Of a stretch of DNA of 64,000 nt, positions 1-8,600 are shown piece after piece. The position numbers and the translations under genes were made by a program. Within the stretch, counting starts at the first letter, position 1; each line of letters begins with the position of its first letter. The DNA comes from Pedobacter kyonggii. Its GTDB lineage: Bacteria; Bacteroidota; Bacteroidia; Sphingobacteriales; Sphingobacteriaceae. The notes under the pieces are model-generated. The model was not told the DNA's origin, made no database searches, and was given only the letters and a program-made list of their open reading frames with translations. Where the stretch lies: positions 62,001 through 126,000 of the forward strand of contig NZ_SIXF01000011.1 in assembly GCF_004310665.1 (NCBI RefSeq), written 5' to 3'.

Positions 1-607
1 TTTACGCAACCAGATCAACAGCATTCAGGTAGCCACGGGAAGCGGAAACCGGAATATTTATACCTATCAAAACCTTCCTGAGGCCGTAAATAAAGGTATA
101 GATCTCTCTTTTTCCATTAGTCCGCTTAAAAATTTAGAATTGAGTGCAGGTTATCAATACCTCATCGCGAAAGATTTAAGCGTAATTGATAGCATTAAAA
201 CCGGGCATTATCCTTATAACCAGAATATCCACGATGCTGCAACCGGAAATTCTTATTCCCCAAAACCTTCTGATTATTGGGGGATTGAAAACAGATCGCG
301 TCACATGGCCAATTTTAAAGCTTTTTATAATTACCGTCCCTGGGATGCCAGCTTAAACATACGCGTAAATTACAGGGGTAAATATCCTTTTGGCGACCGC
401 AATGGAAACCAGTTTATCGATCGCTATGATGCTTTCGTAAACAGTTTTTTTATGTTTAATGCCGCTTTTGAAAAGAAATTAATGAAACAGCATTTGAGTA
501 TCAGACTTACGGCAGATAACATTTTAAACTATACCTACAGTTTAATGCCCGGGCAGCCAGGGCGCGTTTTGCTGGCTGGATTAACCTACCGTTTATATAA
601 AGATTAA
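1..607 (+). CDS. TonB-dependent outer-membrane receptor, 3' end only
   Basis: The reading frame is open from the first bases of the window (codons begin at position 2) and ends at 605-607, so only about the last 200 residues of a longer protein are present. The segment consists of alternating beta-strand-like stretches typical of the C-terminal barrel of TonB-dependent receptors (for example the LSIRLTADNILNYTYS stretch followed by GQPGRVLLAGLTYRLYKD minus its last residues) and ends in an aromatic/basic tail as in outer-membrane barrels. An internal ATG at 140 should not be taken as the start. A heme oxygenase begins 26 bases downstream on the same strand, so the receptor may import heme; that is inferred from context, since the plug domain and any heme-binding residues lie outside the window. 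Confidence 0.85.
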   Translation, partial: LRNQINSIQVATGSGNRNIYTYQNLPEAVNKGIDLSFSISPLKNLELSAGYQYLIAKDLSVIDSIKTGHYPYNQNIHDAATGNSYSPKPSDYWGIENRSRHMANFKAFYNYRPWDASLNIRVNYRGKYPFGDRNGNQFIDRYDAFVNSFFMFNAAFEKKLMKQHLSIRLTADNILNYTYSLMPGQPGRVLLAGLTYRLYKD

Positions 608-633
608 ATTTCAAACACCATAAATTTCAAAAC

Positions 634-1200
634 ATGTTAAGTACAACTATTAAAGAAGCTACAAAAGCCGAACACCAGAATTTAGAGAAACAGGTTGTTT
701 TAAAGCTGAAAGCAATCAGAAGCAATCAGGATTATGCAGATTTATTGAAACATTTTTTTGCGTACTTCAGCCATATCGAAGCAACGATTAAACCCTTTAT
801 CACGGCATCGGTTCTACCGGATTATGCCCAGCGTAGAAATTCGGCTTATATTAAAGCTGATATTTTAGAACTCGATGCAGATATCACTGATCTTCCATTT
901 ACAACCGTACCAAAAATTGAAAATGCGGTACAGGCTTTAGGTGCATTATACGTATTAGAAGGTTCGATTATGGGCGGAAGCATTATTGTTAAAATGCTCG
1001 AAAAAGGAGGGGTAACCAAAGGTGTTTCTTTCTTTTCTGGTTATGGAGAAGCTACAGGTATGATGTGGGGCAATTTTATAGCTGTTTTAAATGCGCAAGC
1101 AAAAACTGAGCAAGAAGAACAAGAGGCCATTGTTGCTGCAAACGAAACCTTTAAACATTTTGCTTATGTTTTCGAAAAAGAGCGTGTAAGTACGGTTTAA
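634..1200 (+). CDS. biliverdin-producing heme oxygenase
   Basis: A 188-residue protein of the usual length for bacterial heme oxygenases, which open the heme ring to biliverdin, CO and ferrous iron in the cytoplasm. The N-terminus carries the AEHQNLE stretch, whose His14 is the expected proximal heme ligand. The distal-helix signature ALGALYVLEGSIMGG lies at about residues 102-116 and strongly resembles that of BphO/HmuO-type enzymes. It starts 26 bases after the TonB receptor stop, which suggests one transcript and a role in releasing iron from imported heme. No bacteriophytochrome is visible nearby, so a chromophore-supplying role is less likely, although the receptor operon starts outside the window. 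Confidence 0.85.
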   Translation: MLSTTIKEATKAEHQNLEKQVVLKLKAIRSNQDYADLLKHFFAYFSHIEATIKPFITASVLPDYAQRRNSAYIKADILELDADITDLPFTTVPKIENAVQALGALYVLEGSIMGGSIIVKMLEKGGVTKGVSFFSGYGEATGMMWGNFIAVLNAQAKTEQEEQEAIVAANETFKHFAYVFEKERVSTV

Positions 1201-1235
1201 TATAACGTGATTAAGTTAGCACAAGTAGAAATAAT

Positions 1236-1305
1236 TTAACCACAGATAAAAAGGATAGACACAGATATATGAAATCCGTGTTGATCTGTGTGCGTCTGTG
1301 GTTAA
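1236..1305. repeat. long imperfect palindrome (AACCACAGA ... TCTGTGGTT)
   Basis: The arm TTAACCACAGA at 1236-1246 pairs perfectly with TCTGTGGTTAA at 1295-1305. A second nested arm, ACACAGAT at 1259-1266, pairs with ATCTGTGT at 1284-1291. It can fold into a two-level hairpin of about 70 bases just downstream of the heme oxygenase gene. There is no long T-run, so it is more likely a dispersed palindromic element than a classic terminator. Confidence 0.7.
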
Positions 1306-1319
1306 AAACTTTTAGTCCA

Positions 1320-1340
1320 TCGGTCGACATCTCCGACCGA
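1320..1340. repeat. perfect 7-bp inverted repeat hairpin
   Basis: TCGGTCG at 1320-1326 is the reverse complement of CGACCGA at 1334-1340, with a 7-base loop. The function is unknown. Confidence 0.6.
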
Positions 1341-1369
1341 AACCCAATATTCATTGGTTTTGTATTGAG

Positions 1370-1414
1370 AAGCCTGGATTGTCCGCGCTATTGTTTGTAG
1401 CGGGCATCAGGCTT
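1370..1414. repeat. two-level hairpin (AAGCCTG ... CAGGCTT)
   Basis: AAGCCTG at 1370-1376 pairs with CAGGCTT at 1408-1414, and the inner CGCTA and TAGCG also pair. It resembles a small REP-like element. Only one copy was noticed in this window. Confidence 0.55.
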
Positions 1415-1574
1415 ACCTGTTTTATGACTGTTTTTGTTTACGAAACCTTTCAGAATTGTTGAATTTCTTTTTTTGTAGTAAAAAAAGCGCTATTTCCATG
1501 TAAAAAGTTACAAATATCACGAGATAAGTATGATATACCCCGATGCAAGCCAATGAAACCGATTGTATTTATAT

Positions 1575-1582
1575 TATCTTTG
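1575..1582 (+). promoter_or_regulatory. possible -7 box (TATCTTTG) for the ECF sigma gene
   Basis: The octamer fits the Bacteroidota -7 consensus TAnnTTTG exactly. No good -33 TTTG element was found 18-21 bases upstream. The box lies only 10 bases before the ATG chosen for the sigma gene, so a transcript from it would have a very short leader. The call is tentative. Confidence 0.35.
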
Positions 1583-1592
1583 TGTTATCTCT

Positions 1593-2177
1593 ATGCGTGT
1601 TTACAGTTCTTATTCTGATAGTGAATTGGCATTCTTGTTAACTCAGGGTGATGAGCTGGCCTTTACCGAAATTTACAACCGCTTTTATGGCTTACTTTTT
1701 ATCCATGCCAATAAACGCTTAAATGATGATGAAGAAGCAAAGGATGTATTACACCAGTTGTTCGAGTCGCTTTGGGTTAAACGTTTACAGGTAGCACCTG
1801 ACGGTAATTTATCAGCGTACTTATATACAGCAGTGCGTAACCGTGTACTGGATGTGTTTGCGCATCAAAAAGTAGAAAGTAAATACATTGATTCTTTGCA
1901 GGATTATATAGATCAAGACCATGTATCGACCGATTATATGGTGCGTGAAAAGCAAATGGCGCTATTAATTGAGCAAGAAATTGATGCTTTGCCATCAAAA
2001 ATGCGCGAAATATTTGTTTTAAGCCGCAAAGAGAATAAATCTCATAAAGAAATTGCGCTCGAATTAGGGCTTTCTGAGTTAACGGTTAAAACGCAGGTTA
2101 AAAAAGCGCTCCGAATTCTTAAATCAAGGTTAGGGGTGGTTATTTATGTTGCTTTCCTTTTGAAAACCTATCGATAA
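1593..2177 (+). CDS. RNA polymerase sigma-70 factor, ECF subfamily
   Basis: A 194-residue ECF sigma factor. Region 2 spans roughly residues 15-85 (DELAFTEIYNRFYGLLF, then the ANKRLNDDEEAKDVLHQLF stretch). Region 4 is at about 125-180, with the DALPSKMREIFVLSR and helix-turn-helix HKEIALELGLSELTVK segments. The ATG at 1593 was preferred to a TTG 30 bases upstream because sigma-family homology begins at the SDSELAFLL stretch. The C-terminal hydrophobic tail (about the last 12 residues) is common in Bacteroidota ECF factors. It lies 143 bases before a FecR anti-sigma gene and a SusC with an STN domain, the usual three-part transmembrane signalling arrangement, so it probably directs transcription of the downstream operon. 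Confidence 0.92.
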   Translation: MRVYSSYSDSELAFLLTQGDELAFTEIYNRFYGLLFIHANKRLNDDEEAKDVLHQLFESLWVKRLQVAPDGNLSAYLYTAVRNRVLDVFAHQKVESKYIDSLQDYIDQDHVSTDYMVREKQMALLIEQEIDALPSKMREIFVLSRKENKSHKEIALELGLSELTVKTQVKKALRILKSRLGVVIYVAFLLKTYR

Positions 2178-2320
2178 TCTACCATTAAGGGTTTAAGTAC
2201 GGTCTTTTCTCTTTAAATTAAGCTGTATTGAGAATATTTTAAAAAAAAATAATTTTTCAATACCCCCAAGGCTATAGCTTCGCCGTATATATAACAATCA
2301 ACCAAACTAGATTTCTTTTA

Positions 2321-3439
2321 ATGGAGAAAAATGCAAAAAAGCTTTTAGATAAATACCGTGCAGGCCATTGTACGCCAGAAGAAATTGCTATTGTAGAAGC
2401 ATGGTACCTTCAGTTGCCTTTCGAAAAAGAGGCTCCTGATCACTTGCTCATCGAAACCAGTAAAGAAGAAGTATGGAGCCGGTTAAGACCTCACGGAAGA
2501 TCTGTAAAATTGGTCACGGTTAAGCGCATTGCGATAGCTGCCAGTATTATTTTATGCTGCAGCGTAGCACTCTATTTTGTGGCAGATCGTAATACTTTGC
2601 CGTTAACGGCTAAAACAGAATTAAAAGATATTCTTCCAGGTGGAAATAAAGCAATGTTAACACTAGCAGATGGAACGGTGGTAAATCTGGATGATGCCAA
2701 AAACGGTCAGATTGCCAACCAAAATGGCATCGTAATCCGTAAGGCAAAAAACGGCCAGCTCGAATACATCATTAAAGAAACCCCAAATGCATCAGTTACA
2801 GGCTCCAATGCCATTAGCACGCCCCGTGGCGGACAATACCAGGTAAGCCTGCCCGACGGCACAAAAGTTTGGCTTAATGCAGCTACTACCTTAAAGTATC
2901 CATATGCCTTTGCAAAAAACGAAAGGGTAGTAGAACTTAATGGAGAAGCCTATTTCGAGGTTTCAAAAGACCAAACCCGCCCTTTTAAGGTAAAAACAGA
3001 TGCACAAACGGTAGAAGTTTTGGGTACTCATTTTAATATTAATGCCTATAAGGATGAAGCCGCAGTTAAAACCACGCTTTTAGAAGGTGCTGTAAAAGTG
3101 AGCAATGCCTCTGGTAGTGTAAACCTGCACCCGGGAGAACAATCGAGGCTAAATATAAACACGGCTAGATTAATTGTCGATCAAGAGATTGATATTGATA
3201 AAGAAATGGCCTGGAAGAATAATGTTTTCTCTTTTGATAACGATGATCTCCAAAGCATTATGCGCCAGATTTCGCGTTGGTATGATGTAGATGTAGTTTA
3301 TCAGGGCAAAATTACACCAGAAAAATATGTGGGAGAAATACCAAGGAGCAGCAACTTAGCAGAGGTTTTTAAAATATTAGAACTTAACCATGTGCATACC
3401 GAGGTAAAGGGCAAAGTACTTACGGTATCAGGAAATTAA
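2321..3439 (+). CDS. FecR-family anti-sigma factor
   Basis: A 372-residue inner-membrane regulator. The short cytoplasmic N-terminal domain (about 1-65, with CTPEEIAIVEAWYLQLP) should bind the ECF sigma factor. One transmembrane helix lies at about 66-86 (IAIAASIILCCSVALYFVA). A periplasmic FecR domain follows at about 165-255 (STPRGGQYQVSLPDGTKVWL and GEAYFEVS), and a DUF4974-type C-terminal domain at about 295-370. By family knowledge, the periplasmic part senses the substrate-loaded SusC receptor through its STN domain and releases the sigma factor. The upstream gap holds an inverted repeat (GTATTGA at 2225-2231 with TCAATAC at 2257-2263). Confidence 0.92.
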   Translation: MEKNAKKLLDKYRAGHCTPEEIAIVEAWYLQLPFEKEAPDHLLIETSKEEVWSRLRPHGRSVKLVTVKRIAIAASIILCCSVALYFVADRNTLPLTAKTELKDILPGGNKAMLTLADGTVVNLDDAKNGQIANQNGIVIRKAKNGQLEYIIKETPNASVTGSNAISTPRGGQYQVSLPDGTKVWLNAATTLKYPYAFAKNERVVELNGEAYFEVSKDQTRPFKVKTDAQTVEVLGTHFNINAYKDEAAVKTTLLEGAVKVSNASGSVNLHPGEQSRLNINTARLIVDQEIDIDKEMAWKNNVFSFDNDDLQSIMRQISRWYDVDVVYQGKITPEKYVGEIPRSSNLAEVFKILELNHVHTEVKGKVLTVSGN

Positions 3440-3551
3440 ACAAGAATGGCTTTTCTTTAAACAGCCGAGAAATCAACCAACCAATTCACAAACTAACTAA
3501 ACTTTATGATGAAAAAACTACCAGAAATTTAGCATCCTACCTTTAAAAAAA

Positions 3552-3577
3552 ACCGAAAGCGCGATAACGCTTCCGGT
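3552..3577 (+). promoter_or_regulatory. stem-loop in the fecR-susC leader
   Basis: ACCGAAAGCG at 3552-3561 pairs with CGCTTCCGGT at 3568-3577 with one mismatch, around a 6-base loop CGATAA. It lies 14 bases before a terminator-like hairpin and about 70 bases before the susC start, an arrangement compatible with leader-level control. Confidence 0.5.
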
Positions 3578-3590
3578 AGAAATTTGGACA

Positions 3591-3624
3591 AGCAGCTTGC
3601 TTCGAAACCCAGCTGCTATTTTTT
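3591..3624 (+). terminator. terminator-like hairpin before susC
   Basis: AGCAGCT at 3591-3597 pairs perfectly with AGCTGCT at 3611-3617 and is followed by ATTTTTT. It would end transcripts coming from the sigma/fecR genes, or attenuate transcription into susC, which starts 21 bases downstream. Confidence 0.55.
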
Positions 3625-3645
3625 AACCTCATTCATTACAAAGGT

Positions 3646-6600
3646 ATGAAATTAACTACCCTTTACAACCCCGTGTGCGACATGCGGAGGGTAAAGATTA
3701 AATTTTTATTGGTCATGAAATTGACTACAATTTTACTACTGGTCGGCGCCTTACATGTTTCGGCAGCCACCTTTTCTCAAACCGTAACGCTATCTCGAAG
3801 AAAAACTTCGCTTAAACAGGTTTTTAAGGAGATTAAAAAGCAAACGGGCTATTTTTTCTTTTATAAAGGTCAGTTGTTGCAGGATAAACCAGATGTGACA
3901 ATAGAACTCAATAAGGCTTCGCTGGTAGAGGCGCTGAATGCTTCTTTAAAAGATCAAAACCTGAGCTACAGTATCGTTAACAAAACCATTGTAATAAGCG
4001 GTAAAGAGGGTTTACCGGCACCAACAGCAGGTGTTAAAGTAAAAATTGAAATAAAAGGTGTTGTTGCTGATAAAGCTACAGGAGAAACCATTCCAGGTGT
4101 AAATATTTCCATCAAAAATGGTGCAAGTGTAGGCATTACCAACGAAAAAGGCGAATTCAAAGTCAATGTTGATGAAGGAAGCATTTTAGTTTTTAGCTAC
4201 GTGGGCTACGACTTGTTTGAAGCCAAGGTTACAGGTACTAAAACGTTAAATGTTAACCTTACCTCTAAGATGACCCAAATGAACGATGTAGTGGTAACGG
4301 GTTATCAAACGATAAAAAAAGATAACTATACCGGTAATGCGATTACGATATCTGGTGATCAGCTGAAAAGGGTAAATCCACAAAACTTGTTGCAAAGTAT
4401 CGGCACCTTCGACCCTTCATTTAAACTGATAGATAATAATCTTGCAGGCTCCAATCCTAACAGAATTCCTTCTATCAATGTTAGAGGGGCTTCTGCACTG
4501 CCAAGTGGCGATGGGCAGGTGTTGAGAAGGGATGATATTCTTGGAACAGCGAACATGCCTGTTTTTATGCTTGACGGGTATGAAGTAAGCGTGCAGAAAG
4601 TATTTGATCTGGATGTGAATAGAATTGCATCGGTTACCTCATTAAAAGATGCGGCTGCAACGGCAATCTACGGTTCGCGCGCCGCCAATGGTGTAATCGT
4701 GATTACTACAAAAACACCCTTAGAAGGGAAATTAAGGATAGAATATAATTACGAATTGAATCTTACTGCTGCAGATCTAACTGATTACCAGGTGTTAAAT
4801 GCAGCCGAAAAACTGGATTATGAAGTGTTGGCAGGCTTATATAACTCTTCGAAACAACAGGTATCTCAAGATCAGCTTGATGAAATATATTACCACAAAA
4901 AAGCCAATGTTGTTGGTGGCGTAAACAGTTATTGGCTATCGCAACCCCTGCGGAATACCATAGGACATAAGCATGCTGTAAATCTGGATGGAGGTTCACA
5001 AGCATTCCGGTATAATGTAAACCTTCGCTACCAAACCAGGCCCGGAGCAATGAAAGGGTCGGCAAGGGACCAATATTCGGGAGGAATGAGTTTCCAGTAT
5101 AATGTGAAGAAAATTCAGTTCAGAAATGAATTATCCATAACACAAGTGGGCGCTACCGAATCTCCATACGGCGATTTTTCTAATTATGTACGGATGAATC
5201 CTTACTACCCATTGAAAGATGCTAATGGCATGACGATGAGGATTTCTGATATATATGAAAAATCGGATCGATCTAGAGAATATGTTTTTAATCCATTGTT
5301 TGATGCTGGCTTAAGCAGTTTCAATAAATCGAAGTATACCGAAATTATTGATAACCTTTCTGCTGATGTAGAGGTGGCGAATAACCTTCGGTTAAGGGCT
5401 CAAATGAGCGTAACCACACGATCAAATTCAGATGATGTATTCACCTCTCCGCAGGCAAATAAGTATTACCTGTACACAACAGATAAAATAGATGAAAAGG
5501 GAGAATACATGAACAGGGAAATGAAAGAAACCTATTGGGATAGTAATATTAGGTTAACATGGCTAAAGCAGATTGGCGGCAGTTATTTTAACGCTTTAGT
5601 GGGTGTAAATGCCCGTACAGAGCTGCGCGATCAGAAAGAATTTACAGCTATTGGATTTGCTAATGATCGTTTTACCAGCATTGGTTTTGCAAAGGGCTAT
5701 GCTGAAGATGGAAAACCGCAAAGCAGGCTCGAAAAAGCACGACTTTTTGGCTCTTTCTTTACAATGAACTACTCGTATAAAAATAGGTACCTTATGGATG
5801 GAACCGTTCGTATTGATGGTTCTTCAAAATTCGGAGTAAACAACAAACTGGCTCCTTTTTGGTCGTTCGGATTGGGATGGAATGTACATCAGGAGGAATT
5901 TCTGCAGGGCAATAGTGTAATCAGCCAACTTAGAATAAAAGCCTCTACGGGGCTCACCGGTTCAGTAGAGTTCGATCCTTATTTATCAAAAACCATTTAT
6001 AAGTATAACACAGGAAACTGGTATTCATCTGGTATTGGTGCAGGTGTAAACAGTTATGGAAATGAAAACCTTGGATGGCAAAAAACGAGGATGACTGATA
6101 TTGGTATTGATATCGGTCTGTTTAAAGATCGTGTAATGCTTACGCCTAGGGTATATAAGAAGTTTACCAAAGATATTTTGGCCGATATTACATTACCACC
6201 ATCAACAGGCTTTCTATCTTATAAAGAAAACCTTGGCGACATGGAGAACAAAGGCGCTGAGCTGGGGCTAACCGTAGATGCAGTAAGAAGCAAAGACTGG
6301 TCGGTAAACCTGAATGCAAGTATGGTTTCCAACAGAAACAAAGTGGTGAGAATCTCCAACGCATTAAAAAAATACAATGACAGGGCTGATGAACTGCAGT
6401 CGGTAAAACCAGGAGATGGTGGTTACAGGGGCATTCCCTTACTTAGATTTAGCGAAGGACAACCTTATAATGCCATTTATGGTGTACGTTCGTTAGGCAT
6501 AGATCCGGAAAACGGACGTGAATTGTACCTCAAAAAAGATGGTACGCTTACATACGACTACGATAAGAGAGATTATGTTGTAATTGGCGATCCTAATCCT

Positions 6601-7047
6601 AAGGTAAGTGGCTACTTTGGTGGAACGGTTAACTACAAAAGATTTAGCCTGTATGTACAGTTTCAAACTTTTTTCGGTGGCGACAAATATAACCTGACAC
6701 TGGTAGAGCGTGTTGAAAATGCTGATCCAAAATATAATGTTGATAGGCGTGTATTCGAAGAAAAGTGGAAGCAGTCTGGCGACCTCTCTTTTTATAAAAA
6801 TATAGCAGATAATGGCGAGACCGATGTAAGCTCGAGATTTATACAGCCTGATAATCTGATCAACCTTCAATCAGTCAACCTTTCTTATGATATGAATAAA
6901 AAAATCGCATCTAAATTATCGATGTCGAGTCTCATGTTTCAGGTTACTGCCAATGATGTAGTACGTTGGTCATCAGTAAAAGAAGAAAGAGGAATTAATT
7001 ATCCGTTTACCAGGAGTTTAACCTTTTCTGTTAGAGCAGCTTTTTAA
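3646..7047 (+). CDS. SusC/RagA-family TonB-dependent transporter with STN domain
   Basis: An 1133-residue outer-membrane transporter. After a signal peptide (hydrophobic core MKLTTILLLVGALHVSA from about residue 24) comes an STN domain at about 45-110 (SLKQVFKEIKKQTGYFFFY), the part that talks to FecR. A carboxypeptidase-D regulatory-like domain follows at about 130-205 (GVVADKATGETIPGVNISI), then the plug (about 215-350, with SVTSLKDAAATAIYGSRAAN) and a barrel ending in FSVRAAF with a terminal Phe. The ATG at 3646 was kept because long N-termini are usual in STN-containing SusC proteins, but the ATG at 3715 is a credible alternative. The substrate cannot be read from sequence; the protease and thioredoxin genes downstream suggest peptides or a protein-derived ligand. 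Confidence 0.93.
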   Translation: MKLTTLYNPVCDMRRVKIKFLLVMKLTTILLLVGALHVSAATFSQTVTLSRRKTSLKQVFKEIKKQTGYFFFYKGQLLQDKPDVTIELNKASLVEALNASLKDQNLSYSIVNKTIVISGKEGLPAPTAGVKVKIEIKGVVADKATGETIPGVNISIKNGASVGITNEKGEFKVNVDEGSILVFSYVGYDLFEAKVTGTKTLNVNLTSKMTQMNDVVVTGYQTIKKDNYTGNAITISGDQLKRVNPQNLLQSIGTFDPSFKLIDNNLAGSNPNRIPSINVRGASALPSGDGQVLRRDDILGTANMPVFMLDGYEVSVQKVFDLDVNRIASVTSLKDAAATAIYGSRAANGVIVITTKTPLEGKLRIEYNYELNLTAADLTDYQVLNAAEKLDYEVLAGLYNSSKQQVSQDQLDEIYYHKKANVVGGVNSYWLSQPLRNTIGHKHAVNLDGGSQAFRYNVNLRYQTRPGAMKGSARDQYSGGMSFQYNVKKIQFRNELSITQVGATESPYGDFSNYVRMNPYYPLKDANGMTMRISDIYEKSDRSREYVFNPLFDAGLSSFNKSKYTEIIDNLSADVEVANNLRLRAQMSVTTRSNSDDVFTSPQANKYYLYTTDKIDEKGEYMNREMKETYWDSNIRLTWLKQIGGSYFNALVGVNARTELRDQKEFTAIGFANDRFTSIGFAKGYAEDGKPQSRLEKARLFGSFFTMNYSYKNRYLMDGTVRIDGSSKFGVNNKLAPFWSFGLGWNVHQEEFLQGNSVISQLRIKASTGLTGSVEFDPYLSKTIYKYNTGNWYSSGIGAGVNSYGNENLGWQKTRMTDIGIDIGLFKDRVMLTPRVYKKFTKDILADITLPPSTGFLSYKENLGDMENKGAELGLTVDAVRSKDWSVNLNASMVSNRNKVVRISNALKKYNDRADELQSVKPGDGGYRGIPLLRFSEGQPYNAIYGVRSLGIDPENGRELYLKKDGTLTYDYDKRDYVVIGDPNPKVSGYFGGTVNYKRFSLYVQFQTFFGGDKYNLTLVERVENADPKYNVDRRVFEEKWKQSGDLSFYKNIADNGETDVSSRFIQPDNLINLQSVNLSYDMNKKIASKLSMSSLMFQVTANDVVRWSSVKEERGINYPFTRSLTFSVRAAF

Positions 7048-7079
7048 GCTATTAATGAACAGATTTAAAATATAAAAAC

Positions 7080-8570
7080 ATGAAAATTAGATTGTTAATA
7101 TGCCTCATCCTGTTAACAGGGTTATTGAGTTCCTGCAAGAAATGGTTGGAAGTTGAGCCGGAATCGGAAATTGCTGCTCCAATTTTATTCAGTACAGAAA
7201 ATGGCTTTATGGAAGCCATTAACGGTGTATATAATCGCAGTACAGAATCAGATCTGTACGGTAAAGAGCTTACATTTGGTACAACAGAAGTATTGGCGCA
7301 AAATTTTTCGATGCGTGATGACGGACAGGATTATAGACAGACCTCCCTGTACAATTATAAACATGGCGAGTTTATCAAACGTAAGGATAGGATATGGGCG
7401 GGTTTATACAATGCAATTGTAAACTGTAACCTGATCCTCGAAAACGTAGATGCAAAAAGGAACATTTTTAGCGGTTCCAATTATTCCATTATCAAAGGCG
7501 AAGCACTTGCATTAAGAGCATATTTGCATTTCGACCTGTTGCGTCTTTTTGCGCCTTCTTATTTGAGAAACCCATCAGCAAAAGGAATTCCGTATGCTAA
7601 TAAATACACGAAAGAGATTACGCCAGTTGCTAATGTATCAGAGACCCTTGATTTGATCATCAAAGACTTGGAGGAGTCGAAACAGTTATTGGTTGCAGAT
7701 CCGATTCGGAGTGCCAACTATATAGTAAATTATCCATTGGTTACCGATACACTGAAAAATACAGAAGAGAAAAACCCAAGTCTTTTCTTGCAGAACAGAA
7801 GGCATCGTTTAAATTATTATGCAGTATGCGGAACACTTGCCCGGGTTTACCTTTATAAAAATGATAAGGTTAAAGCTTTACTTAATGCTAAGGAGGTTAT
7901 CGACTCGAAAAAATTCCCATGGACATCAAAAAGTGATTTTGAGGCATTCGAAGATTCGAAAAAAGATCGTATTCTTTACAAGGAACTCGTTTTTGGATGG
8001 TACATACCGGGTGCTGCAAAAGAAATAAAAGATAATTGGTTTCAAAGTGGCACCAGGGGATTTTATTTGATTGAGGATGCCGCAGATTATATTTATGAAA
8101 AGGCAACGGCCGGAGCAAGTGATTCCCGCTATAAATACTGGTTATCTGCTACCTCTAGTCAATCGTCAAGGTCTTACGACATCGTTAAATACCGCAGAAA
8201 TCCCTTAAGCACTGAGACTGGCGCAAATTTACATTACCTGATGGCTCCTGCAATCAGGCTTAGTGAGATGTATTACATCGCTGTCGAGTGTTCGTATGCA
8301 AACAATCCCACAGCAGCAGTCAATTATCTTATACAGGTTCGTGAAGCAAGGCAAATAGGGGATCCTTTGACCATAAATAACGAAGAAGATTTATTAAAAG
8401 AACTACTTAAAGATGCCCGTAAAGAATGGTTAGCCGAAGGCCAGTTATTCTACATGTATAAGCGGCTTAATAGAGGCATATTAGGACAAACCGGTGTAAC
8501 TATTCCTGCTTCCGATAACATTTTCGTACTTCCTCTTCCTAACGATGAGATTGTTTATGGTGGCAGATAA
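7080..8570 (+). CDS. SusD/RagB-family surface lipoprotein
   Basis: A 496-residue lipoprotein with a lipobox at LLSSC (Cys19). The N-terminal SusD stretch includes WLEVEPESEIAAPILFST and the FMEAINGVYN helix. The TPR-like helical stretch with ALALRAYLHFDLLRLF is at about 140-160, and the C-terminal RagB/SusD part contains RLSEMYYIAVECSY and LLKDARKEWLAEGQLFYMYKR. SusD proteins form a lid over the SusC barrel and capture the ligand outside the cell. It starts 32 bases after susC, as expected for a SusCD pair. Confidence 0.93.
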   Translation: MKIRLLICLILLTGLLSSCKKWLEVEPESEIAAPILFSTENGFMEAINGVYNRSTESDLYGKELTFGTTEVLAQNFSMRDDGQDYRQTSLYNYKHGEFIKRKDRIWAGLYNAIVNCNLILENVDAKRNIFSGSNYSIIKGEALALRAYLHFDLLRLFAPSYLRNPSAKGIPYANKYTKEITPVANVSETLDLIIKDLEESKQLLVADPIRSANYIVNYPLVTDTLKNTEEKNPSLFLQNRRHRLNYYAVCGTLARVYLYKNDKVKALLNAKEVIDSKKFPWTSKSDFEAFEDSKKDRILYKELVFGWYIPGAAKEIKDNWFQSGTRGFYLIEDAADYIYEKATAGASDSRYKYWLSATSSQSSRSYDIVKYRRNPLSTETGANLHYLMAPAIRLSEMYYIAVECSYANNPTAAVNYLIQVREARQIGDPLTINNEEDLLKELLKDARKEWLAEGQLFYMYKRLNRGILGQTGVTIPASDNIFVLPLPNDEIVYGGR

Positions 8571-8600
8571 AACAATTTTAAATTCTATTAATAGCAAATT

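Larger units (their letters stand above)
1201..1592. other. non-coding gap with three hairpin-forming palindromes
   Basis: About 390 bases without a convincing gene. It holds three inverted repeats in a row (listed separately) and a possible -7 promoter box just before the sigma-factor gene. Confidence 0.7.

Noticed and set aside
1563-1592. TTG start adding ten residues to the ECF sigma factor
   Set aside because: The added hydrophobic residues have no counterpart in the family and would overlap the -7 promoter box; ATG at 1593 fits better.
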